51,032 nt of DNA from a virus. A program made the position numbers and the translations under genes. Under the pieces are notes generated by a model, which searched no databases, had not been told where the DNA came from, and worked only from the letters and a program-made list of their open reading frames with translations. Numbering within the stretch: position 1 is the first letter of the stretch; each line of letters begins with the position of its first letter. Positions 6,804 through 16,699 of this stretch are shown here, piece after piece. Location of the stretch: positions 1 through 51,032 of IMG/VR virus record IMGVR_UViG_3300037153_000456; one strand, written 5' to 3'.

Positions 6804-8252
6804 TCACCCGCCATAAAGGATGCGGATGCCACCGGGCGAACCGGCGCCGCCCGCATACGCAGTGCTAAAATAGGCACCGCCACCACCGCCACCACCGCCG
6901 TAATTGCCGCCGTTATTGCCGGGAACGCCATTAATTCCCGCTACCGCGTCACCACCTTTGCCTGACGCGCCGCCCACCGACGCGCCGCCGGTCCCGCCTT
7001 GGGTCCACATCTTACCGGCGTTTCCGGCAGAGGTTGGACCGGCGCTGCTGCCGCCGCCGCCGCCTGCCGCGCCCTGCGAGCCGCCCGCTTGGCCGGTCCA
7101 GCCACCACTTTGTCCGCCAGAACCGCCATTAAATTTTGTTGTTCCGACGCTGCTGGCTGCCGCACCGCCTATGCCTTCACTCACTGAACCTGAACTATTA
7201 GCAACCGCACCGCCTGTGCCGCCTTTTGCCAGCACGGTGCCGGTGTTGATGAACCAAGTGTCGCCGCCGGTGCCACCGTTGCCGGTCGTAGCGGCCCCGC
7301 CTGTGCCAGCGGCACCGATGCTGTAGGAGACTGTCCCGCTCAATGATCTGTTGGTGATGACGGCGCATGCGCCGCCGCCGCCACCGGCGCCGCCAGCGGC
7401 ATCGGTGCCGTTAGTAAGACCGCCACCACCACCGCCGCCGCCGCCGTAACATTCGATGGTGTTCTTGGTTGGGGTAAAATCAGCAGGCACAACCCACGAC
7501 GAACCGGACGAAAGAATGATGAATTGCTGCGGCATCGTGGGCGGGCTTGGCTGCGTCGCCGGGTCGTAGGGCGCAGCCGGTGCCGTGAAACTCGCGGTCC
7601 ATCTAGCGACCCCTTTTGACACTCTCAGTTCGTCTATGTAGCCGCCGTAATAGGAGCCGCTCTGACAGCCGCCGACGCAGAACGGGGTCGTCCTTGCCAG
7701 CAACGACGCCGATGAGGTCCATGTATCAACCTGCGTCCCGTTCTTGAAGGTGCGGAATGTGGTGCCGCTGCGCGTGATGGCAAGGTGGACCCACGCGTTG
7801 AGCGTGGCCGCGCCAAACGCATTGCGCCCGTTCGAAACGTCCCACGACGAGCCGGTCGAAGACATATAGCAGAGCAGATTGCCGCCCGAATAATAGGACA
7901 AAAAGAACGGAGCATAGGTGTTTGTAAAATCGCGGGCGATGGCGCAGCCGCCGCCCGTTCGATATTCGAACCACTCGATTGTGAAATCTCCCGACCCGAA
8001 CTCAAAATCGCTCGAATGGGGAAACGTGAACGCGCCGTTGCCGCTGAGCAGTGCTGACGCAACGCCAAACTTTTTCTGCGCGGTCGATTGTATCGCGCCA
8101 GAAGCGACCTGTGTCGAATAGCCTCTGTTCTTCGGAGAATAATCGAGCATTGCCGGTGAGCCGGTAGTGTCGCAATGCAGGAGCAGGACGGTGAAGGCAT
8201 CGGCTCCGGCTGCGGCCTGTCGAAACAATGCTGGTGTGAATCCCGGCAGCAT
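6804..8252 (-). CDS. Tail adhesin: LamG-like domain plus glycine-rich domain
   Basis: 482 residues from the ATG at 8252, whose ATGA overlaps the upstream fibre stop. Residues 20-230 look like a concanavalin/LamG fold: FTFPHSSDFEFGSGDFTIEW, then LNAWVHLAITRSGTTFRTFK and YIDELRVSKGVARW. The second half starts with SSGSSWVVPADFTPTKNTIE, then [11 protein letters not shown] and long Gly-rich repeats ending GGIRILYGG. Such Gly-rich domains can form polyglycine II bundles in phage adhesins. The Gly-rich half is clearly homologous to the product at 9928-10656. It probably sits at the tip of the fibre encoded just upstream and binds the host surface. The LamG domain is specific to this copy. Confidence 0.78.
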   Translation of the reverse strand: MLPGFTPALFRQAAAGADAFTVLLLHCDTTGSPAMLDYSPKNRGYSTQVASGAIQSTAQKKFGVASALLSGNGAFTFPHSSDFEFGSGDFTIEWFEYRTGGGCAIARDFTNTYAPFFLSYYSGGNLLCYMSSTGSSWDVSNGRNAFGAATLNAWVHLAITRSGTTFRTFKNGTQVDTWTSSASLLARTTPFCVGGCQSGSYYGGYIDELRVSKGVARWTASFTAPAAPYDPATQPSPPTMPQQFIILSSGSSWVVPADFTPTKNTIECYGGGGGGGGGLTNGTDAAGGAGGGGGACAVITNRSLSGTVSYSIGAAGTGGAATTGNGGTGGDTWFINTGTVLAKGGTGGAVANSSGSVSEGIGGAAASSVGTTKFNGGSGGQSGGWTGQAGGSQGAAGGGGGSSAGPTSAGNAGKMWTQGGTGGASVGGASGKGGDAVAGINGVPGNNGGNYGGGGGGGGAYFSTAYAGGAGSPGGIRILYGG

Positions 8253-9931
8253 CAGGCAAAGCCCGCGTTGAAGGTTGTGAACAGATTTGCGCCGCTGTAG
8301 GCATACGAAAGAATGTCGTAGCTGCCTGCTGCTGTTGACAGCACCGGCTTGGTGCCGCCGGGAAACTTCCACAAGTTGCCCCACGTTGTGATCGTGCGGT
8401 TGCCGGTCGCATCCTGAATTAAATAGATGAGGCCCTTTTGTCCCGATTTCATGTTTGCGGGGTTGTTGAGCGTGTGACCGGCTTGGTTCAACGTCACATA
8501 AAAGTCGATGCCGAAAGCAAAGTCAGGTGTGAGCGATGCAGCAGTAGCAATTTGAACCGGAGCAGCCGCCGCCCACACTTTGTCGGTGGTGAGAATTAAA
8601 TTCGCGGTGTTGGCGAGATATTGCGCGCTCGTCGCAATCGCCGTCGCGTCGAGGATGCGCGTCCACGGCTGCCAAGTCCCGGCCAGCAATCGCCGCGTAT
8701 AGACCAGACCATCAGTGATGAGGCTGTAGGCGACCTGAACAAGATATTGCGTTGAAGGACCGTAAGTCAGAACGTGCAGATACCATTGGCCCGCGCCGGT
8801 CGGCTCGTTTGGATTATTATTGCCGCCGGAACAAGCATAGGTGCCGGGAGCGGTAATGGTGTTGAGGTCAATCGTTGCGCCGATGATCTGCGATTGATTG
8901 ACGAACGCGGTGGTCGCCAGCTTGGTCGAAAAATCAGCAACCGTTGGCGTTGGCGCGGTCGGTGTGCCGGTAAATGTCGGGGACGCAATCGGCGCATAGG
9001 GACCGCCAGTGACGTAGCCCTGCGCCTTCACAAACGCAGTCGTTGCTATCGATGTGTCGTTGTCCGCCGTCGCTGGCGTTGGTGCTTGCGGGTCGCCGGT
9101 AAAGACCGGAGAGGCGAGCGGCGCACGCGATGTGTCTGTCGGATGCCGATGATCTTCGCGTGAGAATAGTAGCGATGTGCCGACTGCCGCCGTGCCATCC
9201 ATGAGCGGCGGCGCAGTGCCGGGAGCGCCAGCACCATCAGCACCCGGCGGGCCTTGCGCTCCAGTGTCGCCCTTCGGGCCTTGAGGTCCTGTTGCGCCGG
9301 TCGGGCCGGGATCGCCTTGTGGTCCCTGCGAGCCGGTTGCTCCGGTTGCGCCAGTCGCGCCGGTATCACCCTTTGGCCCCTGCGGTCCTACTGGACCGGG
9401 GACAGTGCTGTCGGCACCAGTCGCGCCGGTATCGCCTTTGGGACCTTGCGCACCGGTTGCGCCGACTGGCCCTTGTGGACCGACGTCGCCAGTATCGCCT
9501 TTCGGTCCTTGCGCTCCGGTAGCTCCAGTATCGCCTTTGGGACCTTGCGCACCGGTTGCGCCGACTGGCCCCTGCGCGCCCGTCGCCCCTTGCGGCCCGG
9601 TTGGCCCTAATGGCCCCTGCGCCCCAGTGCTTCCTGTATCGCCCTTTGGACCGGTTGGCCCTGTCGGCCCTGTCGGCCCGGGTGGTCCAGTTGGTCCGGG
9701 CGGACCACCGGGATCGCCGGGATCGCCCTTTGGTCCCTGCGCGCCGCGTGGTCCGGTGATGCCAGTAGTGCCCGGATCACCCTTGTCGCCCTTGTCGCCC
9801 TTCAGACCCATCGGACCTTGGGCCGGGACCGAGATTACGATCGTCTCGTCATCCTGATCGACGTATTCAGTTTGACCTTGGACCGTCGGCGGCGTGTCTT
9901 CGTCATCGGTGTCGATATATTCGACGGTCAT
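8252..9931 (-). CDS. Collagen-like tail fibre with knob domain
   Basis: 559 residues from the ATG at 9931, within an ATGA overlap. After an acidic head, a Gly-X-Y collagen-like triple-helix region runs from about residue 35 to 230. Next come two tail-fibre repeats of the type [13 protein letters not shown] and [13 protein letters not shown], each followed by TKLATTAFV-like ends. A pyocin-knob-like segment has WQPWTRILD. The C terminus ([20 protein letters not shown], then [20 protein letters not shown]) is homologous to that of the fibre at 10653-11507. The protein should trimerise as a side tail fibre. It pairs with the glycine-rich adhesin directly downstream. Confidence 0.85.
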   Translation of the reverse strand: MTVEYIDTDDEDTPPTVQGQTEYVDQDDETIVISVPAQGPMGLKGDKGDKGDPGTTGITGPRGAQGPKGDPGDPGGPPGPTGPPGPTGPTGPTGPKGDTGSTGAQGPLGPTGPQGATGAQGPVGATGAQGPKGDTGATGAQGPKGDTGDVGPQGPVGATGAQGPKGDTGATGADSTVPGPVGPQGPKGDTGATGATGATGSQGPQGDPGPTGATGPQGPKGDTGAQGPPGADGAGAPGTAPPLMDGTAAVGTSLLFSREDHRHPTDTSRAPLASPVFTGDPQAPTPATADNDTSIATTAFVKAQGYVTGGPYAPIASPTFTGTPTAPTPTVADFSTKLATTAFVNQSQIIGATIDLNTITAPGTYACSGGNNNPNEPTGAGQWYLHVLTYGPSTQYLVQVAYSLITDGLVYTRRLLAGTWQPWTRILDATAIATSAQYLANTANLILTTDKVWAAAAPVQIATAASLTPDFAFGIDFYVTLNQAGHTLNNPANMKSGQKGLIYLIQDATGNRTITTWGNLWKFPGGTKPVLSTAAGSYDILSYAYSGANLFTTFNAGFA

Positions 9932-10656
9932 GGCGATCCCCAAGTGATCTTGATCGCACCTTGTGCGCCAGCCCTTCCCGGTTGATCGCCTGATGTCCAA
10001 GCAGCGCCAGCGCCAGCGCCGCCATATGGATTGCCAGCAGTGCTTACGTTGACGTTGCTTGGCGAGCCTGTGCCGCCACTACCAGCAATCCCGCCGCCGC
10101 CTGCGCCGCCTGTTGCGCTGTTGACCACAGCATTGCCACCATTACCTGACGAACCTGCTGCGCCACCGCCTCCCGGAGAAGGTACAGACGGCTGACTACT
10201 AGCTGCGCCGTTGCCGCCGCTAAATTTCGTTGAACCAGTGCCTGACGCTGCTGCACCGCCAACACCGGCAACGCTCCCTGCGTAGTTTTTGCCGCCTGTG
10301 CCACCCTTCGCTAGACAGGTTGCTGTGTCCTTAAACCAAGTGTCGCCGCCGTTTCCGCCGTCATTGCCAACAGCAGCGGCGGCACCTGCTGCACCTATTT
10401 GTATGGAGATATTCGCACCGGGAGTTAATGCTAAGTTAGTGATCTTGGAGTACGCACCACCGCCGCCACTCGCACCAGTGTAGAAATAGGAATTGTATGA
10501 ACCTGCTCCACCTCCACCTCCACCGTAGCACTCGATGGTGTTAATCGAGTTATTCCAGTTTGCAGGAACGGTCCACGTTGTGCCGCTGGTGAGCGTGACT
10601 GATCCTGATCCTCCTGCCGCACCTCTGTTGAGTACCGGCGCAACACAAGGGATCAT
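9928..10656 (-). CDS. Glycine-rich tail adhesin, short paralogue
   Basis: 242 residues from the ATG at 10656, which overlaps the upstream stop. After about 20 residues, [20 protein letters not shown] and [10 protein letters not shown] start a Gly-rich domain that fills the protein and ends [10 protein letters not shown]. The segment [20 protein letters not shown] matches GGTGGDTWFINTGTVLAKGG in the adhesin at 6804-8252, so the two are duplicates. This copy lacks the LamG domain. It probably caps the collagen-like fibre encoded just before it. Confidence 0.75.
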   Translation of the reverse strand: MIPCVAPVLNRGAAGGSGSVTLTSGTTWTVPANWNNSINTIECYGGGGGGAGSYNSYFYTGASGGGGAYSKITNLALTPGANISIQIGAAGAAAAVGNDGGNGGDTWFKDTATCLAKGGTGGKNYAGSVAGVGGAAASGTGSTKFSGGNGAASSQPSVPSPGGGGAAGSSGNGGNAVVNSATGGAGGGGIAGSGGTGSPSNVNVSTAGNPYGGAGAGAAWTSGDQPGRAGAQGAIKITWGSP

Positions 10657-11507
10657 TTTAAATCCGCGCTGAAGAAGCAGGCGATATTTGTCGCGTCGAT
10701 GACGTGATACGAGATGGCATCGAGTGCGTTTGCCGCCACCGTAAGTGTAGGCTTCGTGCCACCGGGAAACTTGTACATGCTTCCCCAGACGGTCACTGTC
10801 CGGTTGCCAGTCGCGTCTTGCTTGAAATAAATAATTCCGGTCTGGCCGGGTTTTGCCGATGCAGGATTTGCAAGTTGACGGCCCGTACCAGCCAACGTCC
10901 ATACGAAACTATTACCGCCAGCAAAGTTAGGGGACCAAGACGCTGCATCGGCTACAGCTACAGGTACTGCTGAAGCCCAGATCGCCGGAGGGGTGACAAG
11001 CCTGTCAGGCTGATTGCTCAAAAACTCAGCCGCCTGTCTAGCCGTAATTGCCTGCTTGGTTTTCAGCGGTGTCATTGCGCTGGTATCAACAGCACCGCCC
11101 TCCGCCTCAACTTGCGTTGATGGGGTGACTGTAATTACTCGATTGGCGGAAAGATCACCGCCGCCGCTGGCAAGACCTCCACCTGTAACAGTTCTGGTGA
11201 TTGGCACTGCACCAGAGACATCTCCCATCGGACCTTGCGGACCTTGAGGACCTGTAGCACCGGGAGACCCCTGCGCCCCGGTATCGCCCTTCGGGCCTTG
11301 AGCACCGGTTGGCCCGGCTGGTCCAGTTGGCCCGGGTGGTCCCTGATCGCCCTGTGGTCCACCCGGATCGCCGGTATCACCCTTCACGCCTTGGGCGCCA
11401 CGCGGTCCGGTAATTCCGGGTATGCCCGGATCGCCCGGATCACCTTTGTCACCTTTCGGGCCTTGCGGTCCCTGCGCCGGGACCGTGATGATCTTTACAG
11501 AACTCAT
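10653..11507 (-). CDS. Collagen-like tail fibre, short paralogue
   Basis: 284 residues. A short head ([13 protein letters not shown]) leads into about 75 residues of Gly-X-Y repeats, then a small domain with [19 protein letters not shown]. The C terminus ([20 protein letters not shown], then [20 protein letters not shown]) is shared with the fibre at 8252-9931. Start and stop both overlap neighbours by four bases. The product is expected to be a trimeric fibre partnered with the glycine-rich protein at 9928-10656. It appears to be the simpler member of a duplicated fibre cassette. Confidence 0.82.
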   Translation of the reverse strand: MSSVKIITVPAQGPQGPKGDKGDPGDPGIPGITGPRGAQGVKGDTGDPGGPQGDQGPPGPTGPAGPTGAQGPKGDTGAQGSPGATGPQGPQGPMGDVSGAVPITRTVTGGGLASGGGDLSANRVITVTPSTQVEAEGGAVDTSAMTPLKTKQAITARQAAEFLSNQPDRLVTPPAIWASAVPVAVADAASWSPNFAGGNSFVWTLAGTGRQLANPASAKPGQTGIIYFKQDATGNRTVTVWGSMYKFPGGTKPTLTVAANALDAISYHVIDATNIACFFSADLK

Positions 11508-11872
11508 CGGGTTGGTCCTATGGCGTGGGTCAGCATGCCGCGCCAGATGTCGTCATGCAGCGTATCTGGTCGGATAAGGATCAGGCTGTGGACGTAATCG
11601 CCCGGCGCCAACTCGGTCATCTGCTCACGCATGATGTAAATACTGAAGGTCGTGAGCTTGCCGTCGACATCGGGCGTATAAGCGATGCCACCGTTCTCGG
11701 TACTCAGTGACAGGAAAACTTCGGCATCGTCGGCGCGCTTGCGCACCATCATCGCCAAGCCATAGCCAGTGAAGTCGAACGGCACGTCGTTGATCACCCA
11801 CTGGAACGCCTGTGCAAAGTCAGCGTCGGAGAATGTCGTGAAGTTGACGCCAGCCGCCGCCATGAGAGCCAT
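11504..11872 (-). CDS. Baseplate/fibre-associated beta-rich protein
   Basis: 122 residues. The pattern [20 protein letters not shown], then [20 protein letters not shown] and [17 protein letters not shown] is typical of small phage proteins encoded beside tail fibres, with a domain like the N-terminal parts of baseplate upper proteins. A likely role is anchoring the collagen-like fibres to the baseplate, judged from its place between the collar fibre and fibre genes. It overlaps the next gene by ATGA. Confidence 0.55.
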   Translation of the reverse strand: MALMAAAGVNFTTFSDADFAQAFQWVINDVPFDFTGYGLAMMVRKRADDAEVFLSLSTENGGIAYTPDVDGKLTTFSIYIMREQMTELAPGDYVHSLILIRPDTLHDDIWRGMLTHAIGPTR

Positions 11873-11875
11873 CCC

Positions 11876-12106
11876 TCACAAGTTTGCGTAGTAGTCATCC
11901 AGTGGATCGGGAGCGAGTTCAGCGATGAGCCATTGTCCATCGCGCCAGACCGGCCACAGGCCTTTGCTGCAGTTCGGAGGTTCGATTGTCGTGGCGTTGC
12001 CCGGGATCAGCACGATGCCGGGTGCGCGCTGATCGCAATCCCCGACCGTAAGCTGCTGCGGACCGGTATAGGCACCGGTCACGTAATCGAAGGTGTAGAC
12101 GATCAT
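11876..12106 (-). CDS. Tail fibre assembly chaperone-like protein
   Basis: 76 residues. The start YTFDYVTGAYTGPQQLTVGD, then PGIVLIPGNATTIEPP and WPVWRDGQWLI match the N-terminal motif of tail-fibre assembly chaperones (Tyr-Asp-x-x-Thr-Gly-x-Tyr-x-Gly, later Pro-Gly-x-x-x-Ile-Pro). It overlaps the collar-type fibre gene upstream by ATGA, which is the usual arrangement. It probably helps fold that fibre. It is shorter than the T4 or Mu chaperones. Confidence 0.7.
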   Translation of the reverse strand: MIVYTFDYVTGAYTGPQQLTVGDCDQRAPGIVLIPGNATTIEPPNCSKGLWPVWRDGQWLIAELAPDPLDDYYANL

Positions 12107-13545
12107 CCGTCAACGATGCAGGGGACGATCGCCGTGTTGCGCACCCGGCTTTCCTTACCGGGATTGAGATTGAGGCTCATGTTGCCGGACATGACTTTAG
12201 GGTTCGGCAACGGGTATAAAAGTCTGGATGATGTCGATTCGGCACCAGTAACATTGGTAAGAACGGAGTCGGCCAACCCCAGTGTCCCCGACCCCTGCCA
12301 ACCGGTAACGCCCGGCCAGATGTCAGGCGTAGCACCGGGCGTGGGGTAAGGGGGGTTCGGCCATGAAAAGACGACATCGGTAACCTGAACCGTGCCTGTT
12401 GCAGTCACCGCGCCGACCTGACCGTCCTGCTGCGTCGTCAAGGCGCGTGGATCGACGCCACGTCCATCATCATAAAAGCGCATGAACTCGGCACGAAAAT
12501 CCGGCAGGCGGAAATTTGTGCTGCCGTCGCCGCGCGAGAATGCAGTCCAGTAGCGATTTCCGGCATTCTGCCATTCGCTCTCATTGACGATGCGATTGCT
12601 GCCATTGGCGAACGCCCACAATGCTGGATGCTCGGCGCGCAGCAGCATGGCGCCGTTTAATTTGACGGTGCCGAGCGGTGCCACGCTGGCTGGGGTTAGC
12701 ACAATGCAGCCGACCGGTAAGCCGTAGCCACTGAATGCCTGCGGGATGATGCCGCTGAACTGGAATTGTCCGGCGGCAGAATTGTAGATCAGCAGCATGA
12801 TCTGGGAGACGACGGCGTCGTTTGCCTGCAGTGGGGCGCCATTGGCGCGGACGATCGGGACCGGTGCCAGCGCATTGACTTTGATCGTCGATGGCCCGGT
12901 GATGTTGTTGGCGAGCTTGATCTCGATGGTGAGCCCGGGTGTTAGCGCCGTGATTGCCGGGACGTAGGCGCCGACCAGCGCATTGGTCACACCTGTATCC
13001 TGCACGTACGGGATGTTGATGTACGTGTTCGTGGTGCTGCCCCCGCCGCCAGCGACACCCAAAAACGGGTTGAATTCCCAATACCCGGTATCATTCCAGA
13101 ATGCCTCGAACAGCACGCCGGTCAGAATAGCGCCCGCAACAAGCTCGGAGCCATCGGCATAACGCAACGGGTTGGAGATGCCGTCGACTTTCAGCATCGT
13201 TGCCCCGGTGTTGTTCTGCACCGCCTTGATGCGCAGCGGCATGCCCGGGGTCATGGTGGTCGAGATCGGCGGATCGAATTCGACCTCGACCGTGTTGGCC
13301 GTCCCTGCCCCGGTGTTGAGCGCCAGCCCGTAGTTCATGCGCTGGCTGCGCACCGCCTGCAGCAGTTGCGTGAGGTCGCCGTTGTCCGGCACCTCCGACG
13401 CACTTTCGATCACCGTAACAATTTCACGCTGCGGATATTCAACCGCGGCTGCCGGGATGATCGAACCCTTCCGGCCAACGGTCGGGTCGCCGTTGATATA
13501 CGGTGCGGTCGGGTCACTGATGCCAAAAGGTTGGTTGTATTTCAT
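12103..13545 (-). CDS. Tail fibre protein with phage tail collar domain
   Basis: 480 residues. The N terminus (APYINGDPTVGRKGSIIPAA, then AVEYPQREIVTVI) is the baseplate-attaching part seen in Mu/P2-like fibres. Two beta-rich repeats follow (residues about 75-180 and 185-270, each with TPG then IKVN/LKVDG elements). The C-terminal third has a collar motif, NFRLPDFRAEFMRFYDDGRG, followed by VDPRALTTQQDGQV. The baseplate J and gp48-like genes upstream and the chaperone downstream support a main tail fibre role. Confidence 0.85.
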   Translation of the reverse strand: MKYNQPFGISDPTAPYINGDPTVGRKGSIIPAAAVEYPQREIVTVIESASEVPDNGDLTQLLQAVRSQRMNYGLALNTGAGTANTVEVEFDPPISTTMTPGMPLRIKAVQNNTGATMLKVDGISNPLRYADGSELVAGAILTGVLFEAFWNDTGYWEFNPFLGVAGGGGSTTNTYINIPYVQDTGVTNALVGAYVPAITALTPGLTIEIKLANNITGPSTIKVNALAPVPIVRANGAPLQANDAVVSQIMLLIYNSAAGQFQFSGIIPQAFSGYGLPVGCIVLTPASVAPLGTVKLNGAMLLRAEHPALWAFANGSNRIVNESEWQNAGNRYWTAFSRGDGSTNFRLPDFRAEFMRFYDDGRGVDPRALTTQQDGQVGAVTATGTVQVTDVVFSWPNPPYPTPGATPDIWPGVTGWQGSGTLGLADSVLTNVTGAESTSSRLLYPLPNPKVMSGNMSLNLNPGKESRVRNTAIVPCIVDG

Positions 13546-13555
13546 AGTTGTCCTC

Positions 13556-14260
13556 TCATGGCGTGCCAGCCATCGGGTCGTTCAACTGGCCGGAGTAATC
13601 CAAAACGATCTGGGTGTGCGCTGGCTTCCAGCGTTCGAGGATGCAAAGCAGGTCTTCTGGCATTCCGATGATCAAATGCGGATCAACGCCGACTTCGCCG
13701 CCTCCGGCTCCGACCCGGAACCAAGTGAGTGTCACGTCGCCGACGTGGATGGTCCAGTAAAAGCGGATTTCTTCCGGCCCAAGCTGCCAGCGCATGTCGG
13801 GTGGGTGGCCGCCAGCTTCGATTTCCTGCTGGGTCGTGTCGCCGACCATCGAGACGCCGCACATATACGGCGAGAACTCGGTGATCGTGATGTCATAGCC
13901 AAGCCACTTTGCAACTTCGGTAAAGAAGTCGCGCGACTGGGCGCCAAGCAGCGTCATCTTGAGCATCAAGATGCGCCGCCGGTCCTCCAGCGATTGCTGC
14001 TTGCCAAAGAAGCACGGATCGGGGAGACCCCAGTTGCGCTCCCAGTCGTCGAGCAGTTCGACCGTCAGCCGCGGGTCGGATTCAACTTCGAGCAGATCGG
14101 CGGCGCGGCCATCGACATAACCCCAGTATTTATTGAGCCCGAGACAGGTGAGGACCAGCGTGCTCTCGGGATGCCGCGGCCACGCCTGACCGGTGGGCAG
14201 CAGCGAGAGGAAGGCTTGTGCGTAATCATCACCAGTGCGGCGAACGTGGCGATCATACAT
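13556..14260 (-). CDS. Baseplate protein, Mu gp48-like (YmfQ/DUF2313)
   Basis: 234 residues. The opening YAQAFLSLLPTGQAWPRHPE is the family hallmark, followed by ADLLEVESDPRLTVELLDDW and ERNWGLPDPCF. In Mu the protein joins the baseplate wedge after the gp47 J protein. It overlaps the J-like gene by 8 bases and comes before the fibre gene, in the Mu order. Length is within the family's range. Confidence 0.87.
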   Translation of the reverse strand: MYDRHVRRTGDDYAQAFLSLLPTGQAWPRHPESTLVLTCLGLNKYWGYVDGRAADLLEVESDPRLTVELLDDWERNWGLPDPCFFGKQQSLEDRRRILMLKMTLLGAQSRDFFTEVAKWLGYDITITEFSPYMCGVSMVGDTTQQEIEAGGHPPDMRWQLGPEEIRFYWTIHVGDVTLTWFRVGAGGGEVGVDPHLIIGMPEDLLCILERWKPAHTQIVLDYSGQLNDPMAGTP

Positions 14261-15386
14261 GGACGGCGCTGGTGATTGCCTTGGTGTCGGCAGGCGCTGG
14301 TAATTCGACCGTGCTGTAGAAGATGTCGTTCAGGTAACCGAGATGACCTTGCGACGGCATGACGTCATCGTCGCAGTTGCCCATGTCAAATGAGATCACT
14401 GGCGCATTCATGATGGCCGCGTACTTCCATGCCGCGTAGATGGTCTGACCGGGAGCAGCCCGCTCGAACAGCATCTCGCGGATACATTGCTCGATCGCCG
14501 CGCGCACGGCTGGCGTATCCGGCACCAGATTGACGATGTCGAAGTTGATCGGTTGCTTCAGCGGCGCCTCGACGAAGGCGTCCTTCACCGTCACCGGTCG
14601 CTTGGTGTTGATGTATGAGGCGACTTTGGCAATATCATCCGGCAGCGGGAAGCCGTCATTGTCGGCGCGCAGGTCATCCATCATGAAGCGTAGCGTAACC
14701 GTGCCGATGCCCATTTCGCTCTGCGCCCATGCGCGGGTGACGCCCGGCACCGCCAGCGCCCATGCCTCGTAATCATAGGCAGCGCCACCCATCGGCGGCT
14801 GCTGGATGCGGCGCAGAACGCGGGCCCGCAGTTCCTCATCAGTCTCGGTGTCGGTACCGCCTGACAGTTCTACGACTTCAACTAAATTATCAATCCCCGG
14901 AGGCGGCTCCGACATCGCCATGGCTGAACCGGGCGGCAGGTTGCCAACCGTGCCGGGATCAAGCGCCCGCACCTTGGCTGGCGTCGGCACCGTGCCGACC
15001 ACAATATCTTCGATGGTCTCAAAACCGATGTCACCGCTCGATGCCTCAAGCTGCGTACCTTTTGGGACCGGCATGCCGTTCTGACCGGTGAATAATACTT
15101 CGCCGGTTGCCAGCGTTGCCATCTTGCGACCGGTCGTGCCGTCTGCATTCACCAGCCATATCTTGCCGTGCCGATCGAGCCATTCATGCTCTGCCGTATC
15201 CGGCAGAAGCTGCAGTGCCAGCCAGTCGATGTACTGCAGCGTCAGGTGACACAGGCCGCCTTGGCTGTCGGAGATGACGCGCAGCACGCTGTTCGGGACG
15301 TTGGCATCGGAGCCCGGCAGCGTCGACTGGATATAGTCGCGGACCGCACTGCGGACTACTCGAAGTGTCGGCGTCGACCACGGCAT
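14253..15386 (-). CDS. Baseplate J-like wedge protein, Mu gp47-like
   Basis: 377 residues. Baseplate J features are visible: an N-terminal helix region (RDYIQSTLPGSDANVPNSVL), then GTQLEASSGDIGFETIEDIV and VRALDPGTVGNLPPGSAM. Next is GGTDTETDEELRARVLRRIQ, QPPMGGAAYDYEAWALAVPG and VTRAWAQ. It forms the baseplate wedge with the gp46- and gp48-like proteins. Gene order gp46, gp47, gp48 is as in Mu. Confidence 0.93.
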   Translation of the reverse strand: MPWSTPTLRVVRSAVRDYIQSTLPGSDANVPNSVLRVISDSQGGLCHLTLQYIDWLALQLLPDTAEHEWLDRHGKIWLVNADGTTGRKMATLATGEVLFTGQNGMPVPKGTQLEASSGDIGFETIEDIVVGTVPTPAKVRALDPGTVGNLPPGSAMAMSEPPPGIDNLVEVVELSGGTDTETDEELRARVLRRIQQPPMGGAAYDYEAWALAVPGVTRAWAQSEMGIGTVTLRFMMDDLRADNDGFPLPDDIAKVASYINTKRPVTVKDAFVEAPLKQPINFDIVNLVPDTPAVRAAIEQCIREMLFERAAPGQTIYAAWKYAAIMNAPVISFDMGNCDDDVMPSQGHLGYLNDIFYSTVELPAPADTKAITSAVHV

Positions 15387-15390
15387 TCGA

Positions 15391-15915
15391 TCACCCCTGA
15401 TCCTGAATCATTTCCTGCCAGAGAATTTGATAGCGTAGTTCGATCTCCAGCAGCGGCCCGCGATAAATTCTGATCAGCGCATCGATACGCTGTTTGTCCA
15501 CGCGATTGACCCAGACGTCAAAAAAGCTGCAGATGCGTCGATTAACAAAGGGCTGGAGCGAATCGCGGATGTAAGTCTCGATCGCGACCAGTGTCGAGCC
15601 TTCTGCCGCGCCTGACGGCGTGATCTTGCTGCGCACGAGCAGCCAGAGCTTCGAGCCGATCGCCCAGCCATTCCAGATCGCTTCGGCATCATAATCACCC
15701 CACCAGCCCCTGCGATCTTCAGAATCTGGATCAGGCAACACATCGGACACCGACGCCAGTCCGTCGGTGCCAAGGGCGACGATGATGGCTGATGCCAGCG
15801 CCTTGGTATCATCGAGCGTACCATTATCGCGCAGCGACCAGTCGCACGTGACCGAATATTTCGGGAACGCGTTATTCTGGACGATCCTGATGTCGGGGAC
15901 GATCGAGGTCGTCAT
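15391..15915 (-). CDS. Baseplate protein, Mu gp46-like
   Basis: 174 residues. RRGWWGDYDAEAIWNGWAIG and SKLWLLVRSKIT are the signature of the phage GP46 family. The rest (AIETYIRDSLQPFVNRRICS, IYRGPLLEIELRYQILWQEM) fits a lysozyme-free gp25-type wedge component. It overlaps the spike gene by ATGA and precedes the J gene by four bases. It should join sheath initiation to the baseplate. Confidence 0.9.
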   Translation of the reverse strand: MTTSIVPDIRIVQNNAFPKYSVTCDWSLRDNGTLDDTKALASAIIVALGTDGLASVSDVLPDPDSEDRRGWWGDYDAEAIWNGWAIGSKLWLLVRSKITPSGAAEGSTLVAIETYIRDSLQPFVNRRICSFFDVWVNRVDKQRIDALIRIYRGPLLEIELRYQILWQEMIQDQG

Positions 15916-16688
15916 GACGGCGAGGAATCCGGTGGGTCAAGTCGGCCCCACACGTTGACCGCCGGTCCGTCGAGCGTCACCACCAGCGAGAACATGTTCT
16001 TCTCCTTCTCGCCGCCGCAATACATATTCTTGTTTTCATGGATTTCGCAGTAGACCTTGCCGTCCGTCAGCATCGAATGCACGCGCTTGCCGGAGACGCG
16101 GCTTTTCTTGTCGGTGATGTCGACAAAGTATTTCGAACTCTTGTTGTCGTCGAGAACCGGCTTCTGGCCCCTCTTTTTTTGTTGACCCTGCTGATCGCCA
16201 GACTGTTGTCCACCATTCGTTGCCTTCGACTGGCCCTGCTGTTGCTGCTGTGATGCTGGCACCAGCGCCATGCGCAACGTCTTGTCCGTCGGCGCCGACC
16301 AGTGGCCGCCGTCCTTGTTCATGTGGAATTGCTGCTTGTCGTCCTTGCCGCGAAACATCGCGGTGTCGCCTTTTTCCATCCCGTACAGCCGATGCCGTCT
16401 GTCATCCATCGGACCGGCGACCGGGAAGGACCGATTGCCGCCCATAAAATTGATCGTGCATTCGGCACCGTCGGTGATCTGACCCTGCGCATCTTTGTCG
16501 GCATCAAAGACGACAGAGGTGAAGCCGTAATTCTGCGGCGCTTCGATTCCCTGACGCGATTCATTGTGCTGAAACATGCCGCCCATTTCTTGCATCAATT
16601 TACTGTCGTCGACCTTCTCGACAACGCTACGCGCGCCACCGGCCACATAGCCGCGGTGTGAAGACGACAATGGTGTTGCGCGATGCAT
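15912..16688 (-). CDS. Baseplate spike/assembly protein, Mu gp45-like (gpV)
   Basis: 258 residues. The middle contains ITDGAECTINFMGGNRSFPV, then GDTAMFRGKDDKQQFHMNKD, the pattern of Mu gp45 and gpV puncturing spikes. A Gln/Gly/Lys-rich insert follows, then a beta segment with IHENKNMYCGGEKEKNMFSL. The trimer should form the membrane-piercing tip below the hub. The Gln-rich linker (SQQQQQGQ region) is longer than usual. Confidence 0.85.
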   Translation of the reverse strand: MHRATPLSSSHRGYVAGGARSVVEKVDDSKLMQEMGGMFQHNESRQGIEAPQNYGFTSVVFDADKDAQGQITDGAECTINFMGGNRSFPVAGPMDDRRHRLYGMEKGDTAMFRGKDDKQQFHMNKDGGHWSAPTDKTLRMALVPASQQQQQGQSKATNGGQQSGDQQGQQKKRGQKPVLDDNKSSKYFVDITDKKSRVSGKRVHSMLTDGKVYCEIHENKNMYCGGEKEKNMFSLVVTLDGPAVNVWGRLDPPDSSPS

Positions 16689-16699
16689 CAGTGCTCTCC

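Noticed and set aside
6904-7326. Plus-strand Pro-rich ORF opposite the glycine-rich adhesin
   Set aside because: Antisense of Gly codons gives Pro/Ala; the minus strand shows the duplicated adhesin domain.
9254-9857. Long plus-strand ORFs opposite the collagen-like fibre gene
   Set aside because: They are antisense readings of Gly-X-Y repeats, rich in Pro, Ala and Arg without domain structure; the minus-strand frame has ATGA-linked neighbours and recognisable fibre domains.
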